Assembly: GCA_011947345.1 (NCBI GenBank) | Contig: JAAVTG010000967.1 | Coordinates: forward strand, 1-18,774 | Length of the DNA stretch: 18,774 bases | From: Phytophthora quininea | Lineage: Eukaryota > Oomycota > Peronosporomycetes > Peronosporales > Peronosporaceae | Reading direction: 5' to 3' | Shown here: positions 1 through 8,692 of the stretch, piece by piece | How positions within the stretch are numbered: the first letter of the stretch is position 1 | Layout: every line of letters begins with the position of its first letter | Notes under the pieces: generated by a model | Database searches by the model: none | What the model saw: only the letters and a program-made list of their open reading frames with translations | What the model was told of the DNA's origin: nothing | Program-made: the position numbers and the translations under genes

Positions 1-517
1 GTTCCTATGCCAAGACGATGCGATAGCGCCAGGAAGATGGCGCCGAGCGTCGCACAGAGGAAAAGATGCCCAAAAACGCCGAGCCGCTTGGCAGCGGAAC
101 GAGGAGCTCTCAGGTCTAGGGGTTACAAACGTGCTGTGGACTGGTTGTTGTTGCCGATGTCTTTCAACGGCACAACAAGCAACAAGATAGAGCGAGCAGC
201 GCTCCACAGAGCGCTGGCGGCAGGATTCTCGGCGCTCGGATTACTTCCGGGTGCGCTGTCGCCACCTTCTTGGCGTAGTGGGGAAAATCGACCGACGTGG
301 TCGAGTCGCGCCTTCCTTTGCCTGGAAAGCCAGTATAGAAGCAGAGAAGGTAAAGAAGCAAAGAAGTCGAAGCGCATGTGCGTCGGCGTGAGTGTATTTC
401 CGCTGAGCGAGCGATCCTATTGGTGGATAACGGCTCTAGACTGAGGTATCGCCCCAAAGATGGCGGAACCCCTGCCAACTTTGAGGTATCGTTTGCAATT
501 TCTGCTGCTCTCGGCGT
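1..517. other. Unassigned region left of the Crypton gene
   Basis: No gene can be supported here. Open frames exist on both strands, such as 7-444 on + and 164-478 on -, but they overlap each other, have no recognisable domain, and read as low-complexity Arg/Ser-rich translation. The stretch may be the 5' flank of the Crypton element or the tail of something outside the window. No inverted repeat or target duplication was found that would mark an element boundary. Confidence 0.4.
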
Positions 518-622
518 TTGTATTGTCGCATGGATATGCTACCAGCTCCATTCAAAAGACGTGATCATTTTTCCCCTTGTTGCAAAACTGGCTTTGCGGT
601 GTGGAGTGCAAGACGGAGAAAA

Positions 623-1116
623 ATGAGACCGAAGCACTACAGAGCGATTTTGACGGAGTTCATGAGCTTTTACGATGCTCGTGCCTACACTGCGGAGACC
701 GTGTTTGCGACAGAGATGCTGCTAACCACCACTCCTGAAGATGTTAGCCGGTGGATGAATTTCCGTGCGTTTGGTGAGTCATACCCTGGCGCGGACGCTA
801 AGCCAGTGTTTGCCAGATCTTCCACTCTTGCATTCGCCAAAAGCTATCTCGTGCTTTATGCCTCGTATTGCTGTTACCTGGGACCCGATTCGAAAAGAAG
901 GCAATCCGACGCGCTCGAAGCTGGTGAATAAGGTGATCAAAACGGTGAAACGCTTCGAGGTTCGCCGAGAAGGAGTGCAGTCCGCCGCCCGGAGTCCCAT
1001 CGAATACGAAAAGTTTATTAACCTCCTCGAGGTTGTGCGCTCTAATCATGACAAAGGCAGCATCAAGTACGTCATTAGCAGTGTTCTCACTTTGCAATAG
1101 CACATGATTACAAGAA
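623..1116 (+). pseudogene. Crypton tyrosine recombinase, N-terminal part
   Basis: This is the N-terminal core-binding half of the recombinase. It starts at the ATG at 623 (peptide MRPKHYRAIL); an upstream in-frame ATG at 533 is possible. The frame runs to about 840, where GCCAAAAGC appears to have lost two bases of an A run, and the protein resumes in the next frame as KAISCFMPR. It then continues through GNPTR and VRREGV motifs to VISSVLTLQ. A TAG at 1098-1100 follows, in a position where a Trp codon would fit (TGG to TAG); the frame reads on as HMITR up to the hAT insertion point. The last intact codons, ACA AGA at 1110-1115, match those that restart the protein at 4852. Assignment to Crypton rests on recognising this peptide pattern and on its continuation at 4851. 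Confidence 0.75.
1109..1116 (+). repeat. Target-site duplication of the hAT, left copy
   Basis: TACAAGAA lies immediately before the left terminal inverted repeat. It pairs with CACAAGAA at the other end, matching at 7 of 8 bases. Eight bases is the duplication length made by hAT transposases. Confidence 0.88.
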
Positions 1117-1131
1117 CAGGGATCGATAGCA
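1117..1131 (+). repeat. hAT terminal inverted repeat, left
   Basis: CAGGGATCGATAGCA is the exact reverse complement of 4836-4850. Similarity stops after 15 bases: the next bases are TCCCGCG here and AACGGTG on the other end. Confidence 0.93.
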
Positions 1132-1689
1132 TCCCGCGTTTTAGTTATATGAGCGATATTGATGAAAACTAAACCAACAACGACGCCTGTATCATCAGAT
1201 ACATGATGTTCGCTTGGCTAAGCATCAACATGATGTCAATATCAAGATATATATTGTGATACCCAGCACTTTGCTTACTCTAGCTCCTGTTTGAATTTCG
1301 TGTACATACTGACGCGGTTGTCAGACAATCTTGTCCGTAGATCGTTGAGGACGAAGCTCCCAATACTGAAAAACCGTTCTTGAGCAGCGGTGGAGGGGTT
1401 TCGCAAGATAAGTCCTGGCTAGCACAGCTACAGAGGGAAAATCGCGCTGACCTTCCTCTTTAAACCATTGCAGGACTTCTACTTCCCGATACAATTGGAG
1501 AAGATTGTACTTTGTGTCGCCTGGAGAGCATGGCCATTTAACAGCCAGTGATCTCCACATGTTCCATTCATTTGCGGTTTGTAGTGTGGCGGAGCGCGAT
1601 TTACCGAAACCGCTCTTGCGCACGGTGCCCAGACTGCCGACTGCGGAGGGTACTCCGATATGCCGTGCGTGTGCTGAACTCTTCCTCAC

Positions 1690-2620
1690 CTTGTGTACCC
1701 GTCGGCGGGCGGGTAACGCTCTTCAGGTGGCTTGGAGATGAGTGGGTTGATGGTCACTTGAACCGACTTGGGCAGTCGCGGGACCTTGGGCAGCAACGTG
1801 GATATGCTTCGCCTGCTGTCCGGGTTGGGGTGTCGTCCTCCGAGCGAGTCTTCGAGCTCGTGGTCGACGGGCCAGACGCTGTCTTGGGCCCTTCTTGTCC
1901 TTGTCCTTTCCTTTGCTTGGGCTCTTGCGAGCGTAACCGCTTCCGATAGCGGGATCTCAGGGGTGAGAGTGATCACCGGCCAAAATCTTCCGGGCCCTCT
2001 GCGACTTGACAGCGTGGGTGGGCCAATATGCCTTCCCGTGCCCGATGGCTCTTGTGCGTTCCAGGGGAAAATCAACTCTGTTTGTTCTTTAGCATTCTTC
2101 TCTATCCACTACAGCTGTCTGCACTCCTCTACACTATCCTTACTTTGTCCTTGCTTAACGTCTTCAAAGAGAGCACCCAAGATCTTGTCACCGCTCATTG
2201 GGTATTACTCAGCTCCGCCGTCCTTCAACTTGCTTGCGCATCACTCCTTCGCCGGGCTTCCTTTGCACAACATCCACTCGATCGTAGAGTGCCACCAGAG
2301 TGATTGCATACCCACATAACTGCACATGACCGATGCACAGTGATCACCGGAAGTGATCATGATCGCGTGTCGAAATGATCGCACCTGATCAACCGGAAGT
2401 GATCATGATCGCGTTTCGAAATGATCGCACCTGATCAACCGAAAGTGACCGTGTACCGAAATGATTGCTCGTGATCGACCACCAATGACCGACTAAAGTG
2501 ACCAACCCAAAAATGATCGCGGTCGGTCGGTCGGGAGTTCTCCGAATGTTCTCTGTGTGTCTCACCCATCCCTCACCATCATCCAACAATCGCGGTCTCT
2601 TCCCATCAATCCGCAACAAG
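1690..2620 (-). mobile_element. Secondary insertion in the hAT gene, possibly a truncated LTR retroelement
   Basis: This block interrupts the hAT transposase between its core (ending near 2623) and its dimerisation region (starting near 1690). On the - strand an open frame at 1686-2075 reads as a basic, Arg/Pro-rich peptide ending in VTINPLISKPPEERYPPADG, similar in flavour to oomycete retroelement gag starts. Upstream of it (2076-2618) the sequence is non-coding and repeat-rich; on - it begins with TGTTGCGG near 2618, which could be an LTR starting with TG. No primer-binding site, matching second LTR or 5-bp duplication could be shown, so the identity is a guess. The insertion itself is better supported, because the transposase is collinear on both sides. 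Confidence 0.35.
2342..2478. repeat. GATC-rich tandem repeat, 45-46 bp unit
   Basis: Two near-identical units (2342-2386, 45 bp; 2387-2432, 46 bp) differ at about two positions, followed by a diverged third unit from 2433. Each good unit contains the perfect 10-bp palindrome GATCATGATC and the word AATGATCGC. A short GGTC run (about 2520-2533) follows. The repeats lie in the presumed non-coding part of the insertion inside the hAT gene. Confidence 0.85.
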
Positions 2621-4835
2621 CTTCACCACAGTAGTGACAAGTCATTGTGATCATGATGCGGTGTATGGGGAATTTCCACATCTAACAGTGCACTCATGGA
2701 GTTCGCGTTTGTGAACGTCCTGCTAATACGATGAAAGTTTTCTGGTGATGCTGACGCGGGCTGTTTAACGGGAGCGCACGAAGCGAGGGCTTCAAAGACA
2801 GCTCTATGATCTTGTTTGAGCTCTCGCTCAGCACGTTGGAGTAATTCGGCATTGTCGACAATTAGCGAGGACTTTAACTTGATACGAGGGTCCAGTATAA
2901 GCGCTTTGATTTCGCTGATATCTGGCGCAGGGAAGCGAATCAGCAGCTGCTCCTTTAATCTGTTAATACAACGGGCTCCGCTAGCCGAAAATGATTCTAC
3001 TGGTACTTTAATGCGCGTTTGCTCCAGCTCGGTTGTAGATGAGTCAGGCCTCTGTAAGACCAAACCGGCCATTGCTGGTGCTTCTAATGTCGACCATAGT
3101 AATCTGCGAAAAAGCAAACCGTACGGACTGGAGACGTCTTCCTTCTGGACTTCACCAAGACTAAAATGTACTAGTTGATTTGTGATTGATTCCATCTCTA
3201 TGATCAAGCTCCAATCAGCTGGAGTAATTGATATCCACGTATCGCGCTCAGATGCCAAAGCCGACTCGAAGTAACGCGCAAAAGCAAACTAATTCATCAC
3301 ACTGCGACGTAGGAGAGTGGCAGCATATCCGACTCGAGTTTTGCGTCGATCGCTGGGTTTGTTGGTGGTAGGTTGTATAGCAATTTAATTTGATCCAGCT
3401 TACCGATACGCTGGGGAATTGAAATGCGTTGCCAAGTTGCGGAGGTTTTGGATGACACGTAGCCCTTCTGGAAAAGAGCCTCCAGGAGTAACAACATCCT
3501 TGCCGTCGTTGCGCGTATTTTCTTTAAGGCCAAGTCTATATAACAAACACAAGCTGAGCAGATGCATGAGGCAATCTACTTGATCAGTCCCAGCAAAATG
3601 ATCGGATACATTCCGGGCGCTACCGGTAGTGTCACTCACTTTAAAGCGAGCATATCGCTCGATGTCGAGGCTGTATCGCTCTTGGATCGCAGTTTTCATC
3701 AACTCTGCAACAACCACAGCCGCATGGCCTTCATAACTAGGAATCGCTAACAATGACAGAGTAACGTAGCGCCAGTTTGAGCTGATGAATGTGACGCTCA
3801 TTCCCAGCACGTTGACATTCGATGCATTTGTCCACATGTCGTGCAGAACAGATAGAAATGGGCGACTTGCAACTTTTGCTAGCTCTTGAGTTAGAAACTT
3901 TGTCACGAAGCCAATATACGCATCGAAGCTGGCTGTTGCGTACGTGTTGAAAGTCTCACGAGCAGGAAATGTGAGGGATGGCTGTCTGGTAATTCGCCGG
4001 ATCATTCGAAGCAACTCTGCATTTTCTAATACAGTGTATGGTAAACCCGCTGATAGCAGCCACCTAGTTGTCAGCAGCCGGATTTCGTCAGGCGAGATGA
4101 CGAGTGCTTGTTCAATAGTCTTCTGCTTTTTCATTTAGGTTCAACTTCTTCTTGACCTGAGGTAAGTGCGTCGATCGCCTCGATCTTTTGGCAAGTGAAG
4201 CCTTAGTGGTGCGCTCTATCTCTACAGAGTACGGATGGTCGCTATACATTCGCAGCATGTGCGCTTTAGCATTCGTTGAGGTTGACTGGCGCAACAGACA
4301 CCACTGCCACGACGTCGACGTTGTGTCGGTGCTCTTCAACTTCTCCGCACACACAATACAAATGTGTGTAAATGGTCGGTTTGTCTTCTTCTTGTTGGGT
4401 TGAGGTGTTGAGAGCTTCTGTATGTATCTCCAGACTGTAGCGAACTCATTTTGCTGCTTGTACTTAATGGTCACAGGGATTCCGAGCGAATCGACTCCAT
4501 CTTTTACGCCATCGTCGTTGTCTACCTCGATGCCGTCCTCAGGCACGCTAGCACGATCGACCGATGTCGCGTGCTCATTTGCTGCGTCAGCATGCTGTGT
4601 CCGTGAAGGTTGCCTCTTCGATGCTAGCATTCTTGCTCCACAGCGCTTTCTGAACAAAAACAGTCGTTGCTCAACTATTTTGGAGCACAATTTATCAGCT
4701 ACTAGATCACGCGAGATCAGCACCTTGTTGGAAATTCCATCAGTTTATGTTTATAAGACGGCAGCGGCAATATTAGATGATATTGATGGAAAATATTCGG
4801 CGCTCTGTATGGGGATATTTCTTTGTATCACCGTT

Positions 4836-4850
4836 TGCTATCGATCCCTG
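4836..4850 (-). repeat. hAT terminal inverted repeat, right
   Basis: TGCTATCGATCCCTG on + is the exact inverse of the left repeat at 1117-1131 and is directly followed by the second target-duplication copy. Confidence 0.93.
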
Positions 4851-4858
4851 CACAAGAA
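4851..4858 (+). repeat. Target-site duplication of the hAT, right copy
   Basis: CACAAGAA differs from the left copy only at its first base. It contains the AGA codon of the likely catalytic arginine, so that codon now exists on both sides of the insertion. Confidence 0.88.
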
Positions 4859-6255
4859 TCGACGACATGATGCAGCTAAAGTTCGACAGCTTCACTCCTA
4901 ACATACAGCACCCTCACACATTACTGTGTCAACTACGCTGGTCAAAGAATATTTCCGAGGAGCGTGACGCCCCGGAGCAGATTTTGCTGGGTAGCTTAGA
5001 CCCACGAGTGTGTGTCCTGTTGAATTTGGCTGTTCACCTTGAAATGACGAGTAGTAGTGCGTCTCCCTACGTGTTTGCGAACGCGGTGGACGGAGATCGT
5101 GTTGTCCGACGCGTTCTGCAAGAGATATTTGACGGTGATAAATTTCACAAGATAAAACAAGGCAACCTGGGGACTCACAGCTTGCGTAAAGGGGCAGCGA
5201 CTTACGGGACAAGAAGTAGTTTGATCAGAGATTTTATAAATCGTCACGGGAGGTGGCGTACCCAGAAGAGTGTCGTCGACGTTTATATTGATAACACGCA
5301 GTCTTATCCGGACGCCGCAACGGCCAGCGTGCTAATAGATCCACTGGGCCCGTGCTTTTACGTTATCGAAGATGGCATGAGATTTGTCACCGATAACTTG
5401 CTCGTCAACCGAATCGGCAGCGTCATCAAGCAGAAAATGGGAGAAGGCGTAGCACACGAACTGAGTATAGTCTTGTTGTGGGCGTCGCTGGTGCCCGACG
5501 GCTCGTTTGACTATGCATTAGTCCCTACGGCGCTGAAACAACGCGTGATTACAGCGTATCGGGATGCTGGCGGAAAACCTATGGTAAATCCCGTCAAACG
5601 GGTTCCCATTCAGGTCGTGGGGGGGTGCACAACTCCAGCTTATTGAGCTCACAGAAGACGGCCCAGATTCTGATAGCAGCACACCTGTAGAGCACAGCAG
5701 CATTCCCACGAGGATGAGCGCAGACAATACTCGAACGGAGTTCACAGCATTACACTCACAGTTATTTGAGGTACAGCGCCAGCTCTCAAACACAATGAAT
5801 GAGGTCCTTCGGCTGAGAACAGAAATACAGCAGGAGCACCGAAGAGTGATGGCTGTGATGCAACGCATCGCATTGCAGCCTGTTGTATGAACGCTGGCAG
5901 AGGGCAGTGAGGTTTCTGACGTTGCTGCTGGTGTTGGTGCAGTTCGCAGAGTCGTGCGGCTGGCAAGAGGCCGCGAGATTTGTTCCAGTTGTGGCACGAG
6001 TATGAGTTCGGCTTATATGGAACCAAACCTGCAAAAGAATTCACACGAGCAGAGAGAGGAGCAAATAAGTTCGAATATCCGCGACGGAAAGCTTTCTGGG
6101 ATAGTGTGGCGTACCTCGTTCGAGCGGGACTCACAAGCGACGTCGCTATCGACAGGATCTACGCAGCGTACGGACGCCAGCGGCCAGTGACAGCGATCCT
6201 GACAGCTCTTCGCCGCGACAAGAAGAATGGCGGACACTCAGCGCTCCGCGTGTAG
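4851..6255 (+). pseudogene. Crypton tyrosine recombinase, catalytic and C-terminal part
   Basis: This block continues the recombinase across the hAT insertion. It begins with TRIDDMM, whose Arg (4855-4857) is the likely first catalytic Arg. It then shows WSKNISEERDAPEQ with a candidate catalytic Lys, HSLRKG (His 5176-5178, Arg 5185-5187), HGRW (His 5245-5247) and VDVYIDN with the presumed nucleophile Tyr at 5284-5286. The catalytic set is therefore complete. The frame breaks at a run of seven G (5619-5625); removing one G continues it as GAQLQLIELTEDG through a coiled-coil-like stretch to a TGA at 5888-5890. After that stop the same frame stays open, then shifts near 5965 to RDLFQLWHEYEFGLYG and ends at 6255. 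The last section resembles the GCR1_C-type DNA-binding domain of Cryptons. An ATG at 4777 lies inside the hAT and is not a real start. Confidence 0.8.
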
Positions 6256-6341
6256 TTTAGAGCGACTTTTTACCAATCAAAACGCAGTTGCACTAATTGT
6301 TGCACCGATGGTCGATATTTATATGGTACAGCAGCTATTGA

Positions 6342-6399
6342 CAAGGATTGCCTGACTCAACCAGACCATTTTTCGTAGTGGGTCGAAAACTAATTTTAC
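6342..6399 (+). repeat. Left inverted arm of the candidate MITE
   Basis: Begins CAAGGATTGCCTGACTCAAC and matches, with mismatches and short gaps, the reverse complement of 7013-7070. Confidence 0.65.
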
Positions 6400-7012
6400 A
6401 AAAAAATATGAGACATCGTTAAGCTGTGTCAATACATCATGCCATGGTATAAAAACATAGTGGGCTAGGTTGTACCGCGGAAATAGCGTCCATTCACCTT
6501 CTATTACATGATATGTAGGAGGTGGCAAGTTTAAAAAAATTGCCGGTATGTCTCTAAGTGTTTCGTTACAATGATGGCACCTTAGCCAAAACTAGTTATA
6601 CACATCCAATCACAGGGCTTTCGATATTGCCTAAACTTTTGCGTTAAGGTGTGTATTCACGTGCAGCGCCCTAGATGCCCCTATAAAAACAGCTCCTTGA
6701 AGAAAAACTCAAAATGACCAACTATGCTATCGTTTTAGACATGTTATATCTTCAGTAACTATTATTATTTTACTTAGACAACTAGATATGGCATAGGTAG
6801 CCCAAGAACAAAGACGCCATGTGAAAATAATTCCAATCGAACGAAATGTTTATTTTGCCTATGGAAAAGTCGAAGCCATTTTGCTCGGAATGCCATGTTT
6901 GACCTACGATAATTCAATAACCAAAACAGACCCGATCATGCCACTACCCCCACTTCTCTTAGAAAAACGTCAATTTAATGGCATAAAAATATTGTGAGCT
7001 AATTAACAAAAC

Positions 7013-7070
7013 TGGAGATTTTAGTTTTCAGGCTTCCCCGAAAAATTCGGTTGAGCCAGGCAATCACTTG
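7013..7070 (-). repeat. Right inverted arm of the candidate MITE
   Basis: Read on -, it begins CAAGTGATTGCCTGGCTCAA. It keeps the same three blocks as the left arm at nearly the same spacing. Confidence 0.65.
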
Positions 7071-7448
7071 CGAACCACTTGTATTTGCAGAGAAGGAAGC
7101 AACAGCACTTGACAAGGCAGCAAACCGCCACCTGTGAGCAACTTCGTGTTTTGTGGAATGAGCAGTTCTTTCTACCTCTCAGATAGTCTCACGCTAACTT
7201 CCTAATGTAGTGGATAAACCTCTGCAGGACAAACCCCACTACTATGGGAAAACCTCCAGTCCTCACGACCTTCACGGGATGAACAACCCACACATGCAGC
7301 TTCAACACTAGCAACATCAACTGGGATCAGTAAAGCCGCAATACAATCCTTGTTAATATAAATGCTGCTGGAGCTTTGTGCACGGACTTCTGCTCTCGAT
7401 GCATGTTGCACTTTCTCCGCCATTACAGAACGCAATCTTCACCTTGTC

Positions 7449-8580
7449 ATGGCCGAGGACATCGTTCACGTTCGCGAGGAGGCGCGTCTGGCGCTGCTGC
7501 GAGATGCCAGCGGCCGCACGCGCTGGGCCCCGTACTCTCCGGCCGCTCGCGGTTCTCCCCATGCGTCCGATACTCCGCCCTCGCCCATAGAATTGCAGCA
7601 GCAGCTTCGGGTGGCGCCGGCCGACTGGACTGGGAGACGTCCCGCTTCCCGGCGAGCCCGAGTACACCCTCCTCGCCCCGACGCAGACGCGGAACCCCCG
7701 CAGAATGTGTTGCTGCTGATGCACGGACGCGGAGACCCCACGAGCCTTTCGCTCGCCTCGGGGCGCAGATGGCTCTGCCTCAGACAGGTTTGCAGCTACA
7801 TCGTTGTGGTTGCAGCTTCTAAAATGCGACGACTGAGTTTGCAGTGTTGTGATCCCAGCGGTGGCAGCACTTCGAGCTCCATTGGAGCTGCCCTTCGGCT
7901 TGGGTCACACGTGGATGGAAGATCTGGACGAGCAGGGCGATGTGATCCCGCCTGAGGTTTCTCACGCCGAGCGAAGTCGAAGGTAAGCTCGTGGGAATTG
8001 CGAGCTTGTCTGCTATCGGATACTGGGGTGTGCCTGTTGACTTTTGTGCTGGCCTTTTGTGCTGGCTGGCTGGCAATGCAGTCTCCAGGCAGCGCGGGAC
8101 TTGGTGTGGAGCTTTCTGCAAGTGCTACACGGCGTCTACGGGTGGAGCTACTCTCGACTCTTTGTGTTTGCGTTCTCGCAAGGAGCCTGCGTGGCATTCC
8201 ACTTGGCAATGACGATGCCACGCGATCTACGGCTGGGCGGTGTCGTTCTCGTGGCTGGCGGGGCCGTCGTCGGTCCCCACTGTTCTTCTGCCGACAAGAA
8301 TGGTTCTGCTGCAGCAACTCCGCTACTGCAAGTCTCTGGCACCGCAGACACTGTTTACCCGATCGCTCTCGCAGAACGCTCTCGCCGAGATTACAAGAGG
8401 AGGCATCCACAGAAAGCAGCCCACGAGCTATTCGTAAGCGTGGTGCGTCCACGTAAAGCTCATGCGATGATCGACTCTCGCGAGGACATGCAGCAAGTGA
8501 TGTTTTTCTTCTCAAAGCACCTTTATCCTCGGAACGTGGAGCTTGAAAACCGCAGCGATGTCGTTGAACTCCAGATGTGA
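7449..8580 (+). CDS. Phospholipase/carboxylesterase-family serine hydrolase (acyl-protein thioesterase-like)
   Basis: Alpha/beta hydrolase of the Abhydrolase_2 type, a family that removes acyl groups from lipids or proteins; the substrate here is unknown. The start is the ATG at 7449 (MAEDIVHVREEARLALLRD). Three exons are inferred: 7449-7787, 7868-7982 and 8082-8580. The introns (80 and 99 bp) have GT-AG ends, and splicing joins LPQT to ALRAPLELPFGLGHTWMEDL and then RSLQAARDLVWSF. Catalytic residues: LLMHGRGD near the oxyanion region, Ser in FAFSQGA (8176-8178), Asp in GTADTVYP (8347-8349) and His in KAHAMI (8461-8463). Exon 1 needs three frame changes (about 7635, 7689 and 7736) to read ADW, GDVPLPGEPEYTLLAP, EPPQNVLLLMHGRGD and HEPFARLGAQMALPQT in turn. 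Exons 2 and 3 are clean. The gene converges on MCM4 with 112 bp between stops. It is functional if the indels are assembly errors. Confidence 0.8.
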
Positions 8581-8692
8581 GGTCAATTCGATAGATTATT
8601 CTCATCAGAGGAAACCCAAAGCTGAACTAGTGTCAACATCGAACTCGCGAAAATGAGTCGACGTAAACGTTTTACTGCTAGTCTGTGCTCGC

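Larger units (their letters stand above)
1275..4723 (-). pseudogene. hAT transposase (BED finger, RNase H-like core, dimerisation domain), disrupted
   Basis: The likely start is the ATG at 4723. Near 4240-4360 is a BED-type zinc finger (CIVC followed by an AHMLRMYSDH pair of His). After a frameshift near 4135, the core follows on 3400-4134: HDMW with a probable first catalytic Asp at 3838-3840, then VSDTTGSARNVS, then DCLMH, a Cys-x2-His typical of hAT cores. Another frameshift near 3420 leads to GKLDQIKLLYN, and a further one near 3260-3300 to the block at 2623-3258. Coding is then interrupted by foreign sequence. It resumes near 1690-1400 with REVEVLQWFKEEGQRDFPS and ends, one frame away, with the hAT dimerisation signature PSTAAQERFFSIGSF and a stop at 1275-1277. 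Domain order and element ends agree with a hAT transposase. It cannot give an intact protein. Confidence 0.85.
1117..4850 (-). mobile_element. hAT-family DNA transposon inserted in the Crypton gene
   Basis: The element is 3734 bp with a perfect 15-bp terminal inverted repeat (CAGGGATCGATAGCA), starting with the CAGGG typical of hAT ends, and an 8-bp target duplication. It encodes one transposase on the - strand with an N-terminal BED zinc finger, an RNase H-like core and a C-terminal hAT dimerisation region. It moved by cut-and-paste into the Crypton recombinase gene in the opposite orientation. Its own gene is frameshifted and interrupted by a secondary insertion (about 1690-2620), so this copy is not autonomous. 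One mismatch in the target duplication suggests some age. Confidence 0.92.
623..6255 (+). mobile_element. Degenerate Crypton (tyrosine recombinase) element, split by a hAT insertion
   Basis: The coding span of a Crypton-type element is present in two blocks, 623-1116 and 4851-6255, separated by an inserted hAT transposon. Cryptons are cut-and-paste DNA elements that use a tyrosine recombinase instead of a DDE transposase and lack terminal inverted repeats. Together the blocks cover an N-terminal DNA-binding region, a tyrosine-recombinase catalytic domain with the R, HxxR, H and Y residues, and a C-terminal region resembling the GCR1_C DNA-binding domain typical of Cryptons. The true element ends cannot be placed, because Cryptons have no inverted repeats and no clear short flanking repeat was seen; the limits given are those of the coding region. 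It is inactive: two frameshifts or more, two stop codons and the hAT insertion interrupt it. Confidence 0.8.
6342..7070. mobile_element. Candidate non-autonomous DNA element (MITE-like)
   Basis: About 729 bp of AT-rich, non-coding DNA is flanked by inverted arms (6342-6399 and 7013-7070). The arms share ATTGCCTG-CTCAACC (one mismatch), ATTTTTCG and GAAAACTAA in the same order with small gaps, so they are diverged but clearly related. Size, base composition, lack of coding capacity and inverted ends fit a MITE. No convincing target duplication was seen next to either arm, so the exact ends and the superfamily are unknown. Alternatives are two separate copies of one short repeat in opposite orientation, or a remnant of a larger element. 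Confidence 0.5.
6256..7448. other. AT-rich gene-free gap between the Crypton and the hydrolase gene
   Basis: No gene was found. The sequence is much richer in A and T than its surroundings, open frames are short, and none has a recognisable domain. Most of it (6342-7070) is bounded by a pair of imperfect inverted arms and is listed separately as a candidate MITE. The last 370 bp (7071-7448) should hold the promoter and 5' leader of the hydrolase gene, but no clear oomycete initiator motif could be assigned. Confidence 0.6.

Noticed and set aside
145..197. Imperfect hairpin TTGTTGTTGCCG ... CGGCACAACAAGC
   Set aside because: The stem is short with a bulge and simple GTT/AAC content; no element boundary or duplication accompanies it.
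7..444. 145-codon open frame at the left edge
   Set aside because: Composition is Arg/Ser-rich, overlapping frames on - are equally long, and no family was recognised; the chance of a real gene is small.
1085..1100. CAGTGTTCTC at 1079 as a hAT end
   Set aside because: It looks like a generic CAGTG hAT terminus but has no inverse partner and lies in Crypton coding sequence; the real end is at 1117 with an exact partner at 4850.
1768..2319. 183-codon open frame on +, inside the hAT
   Set aside because: It overlaps the - strand gag-like frame and the repeat-rich part; the peptide is Ser/Leu-rich without a domain.
2342..2478. CRISPR-like array
   Set aside because: The units are contiguous with no unique spacers, and the setting is a eukaryotic transposon nest; it is an ordinary tandem repeat.
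4777..4850. ATG at 4777 as the start of the recombinase
   Set aside because: These bases belong to the hAT element, including its terminal inverted repeat; the open frame into the Crypton is accidental.
7796..8605. 269-codon open frame on the - strand
   Set aside because: It lies antisense to hydrolase exons 2 and 3 and both introns, which carry the catalytic Ser, Asp and His on +. The - peptide is Arg/Ser-rich with no domain.
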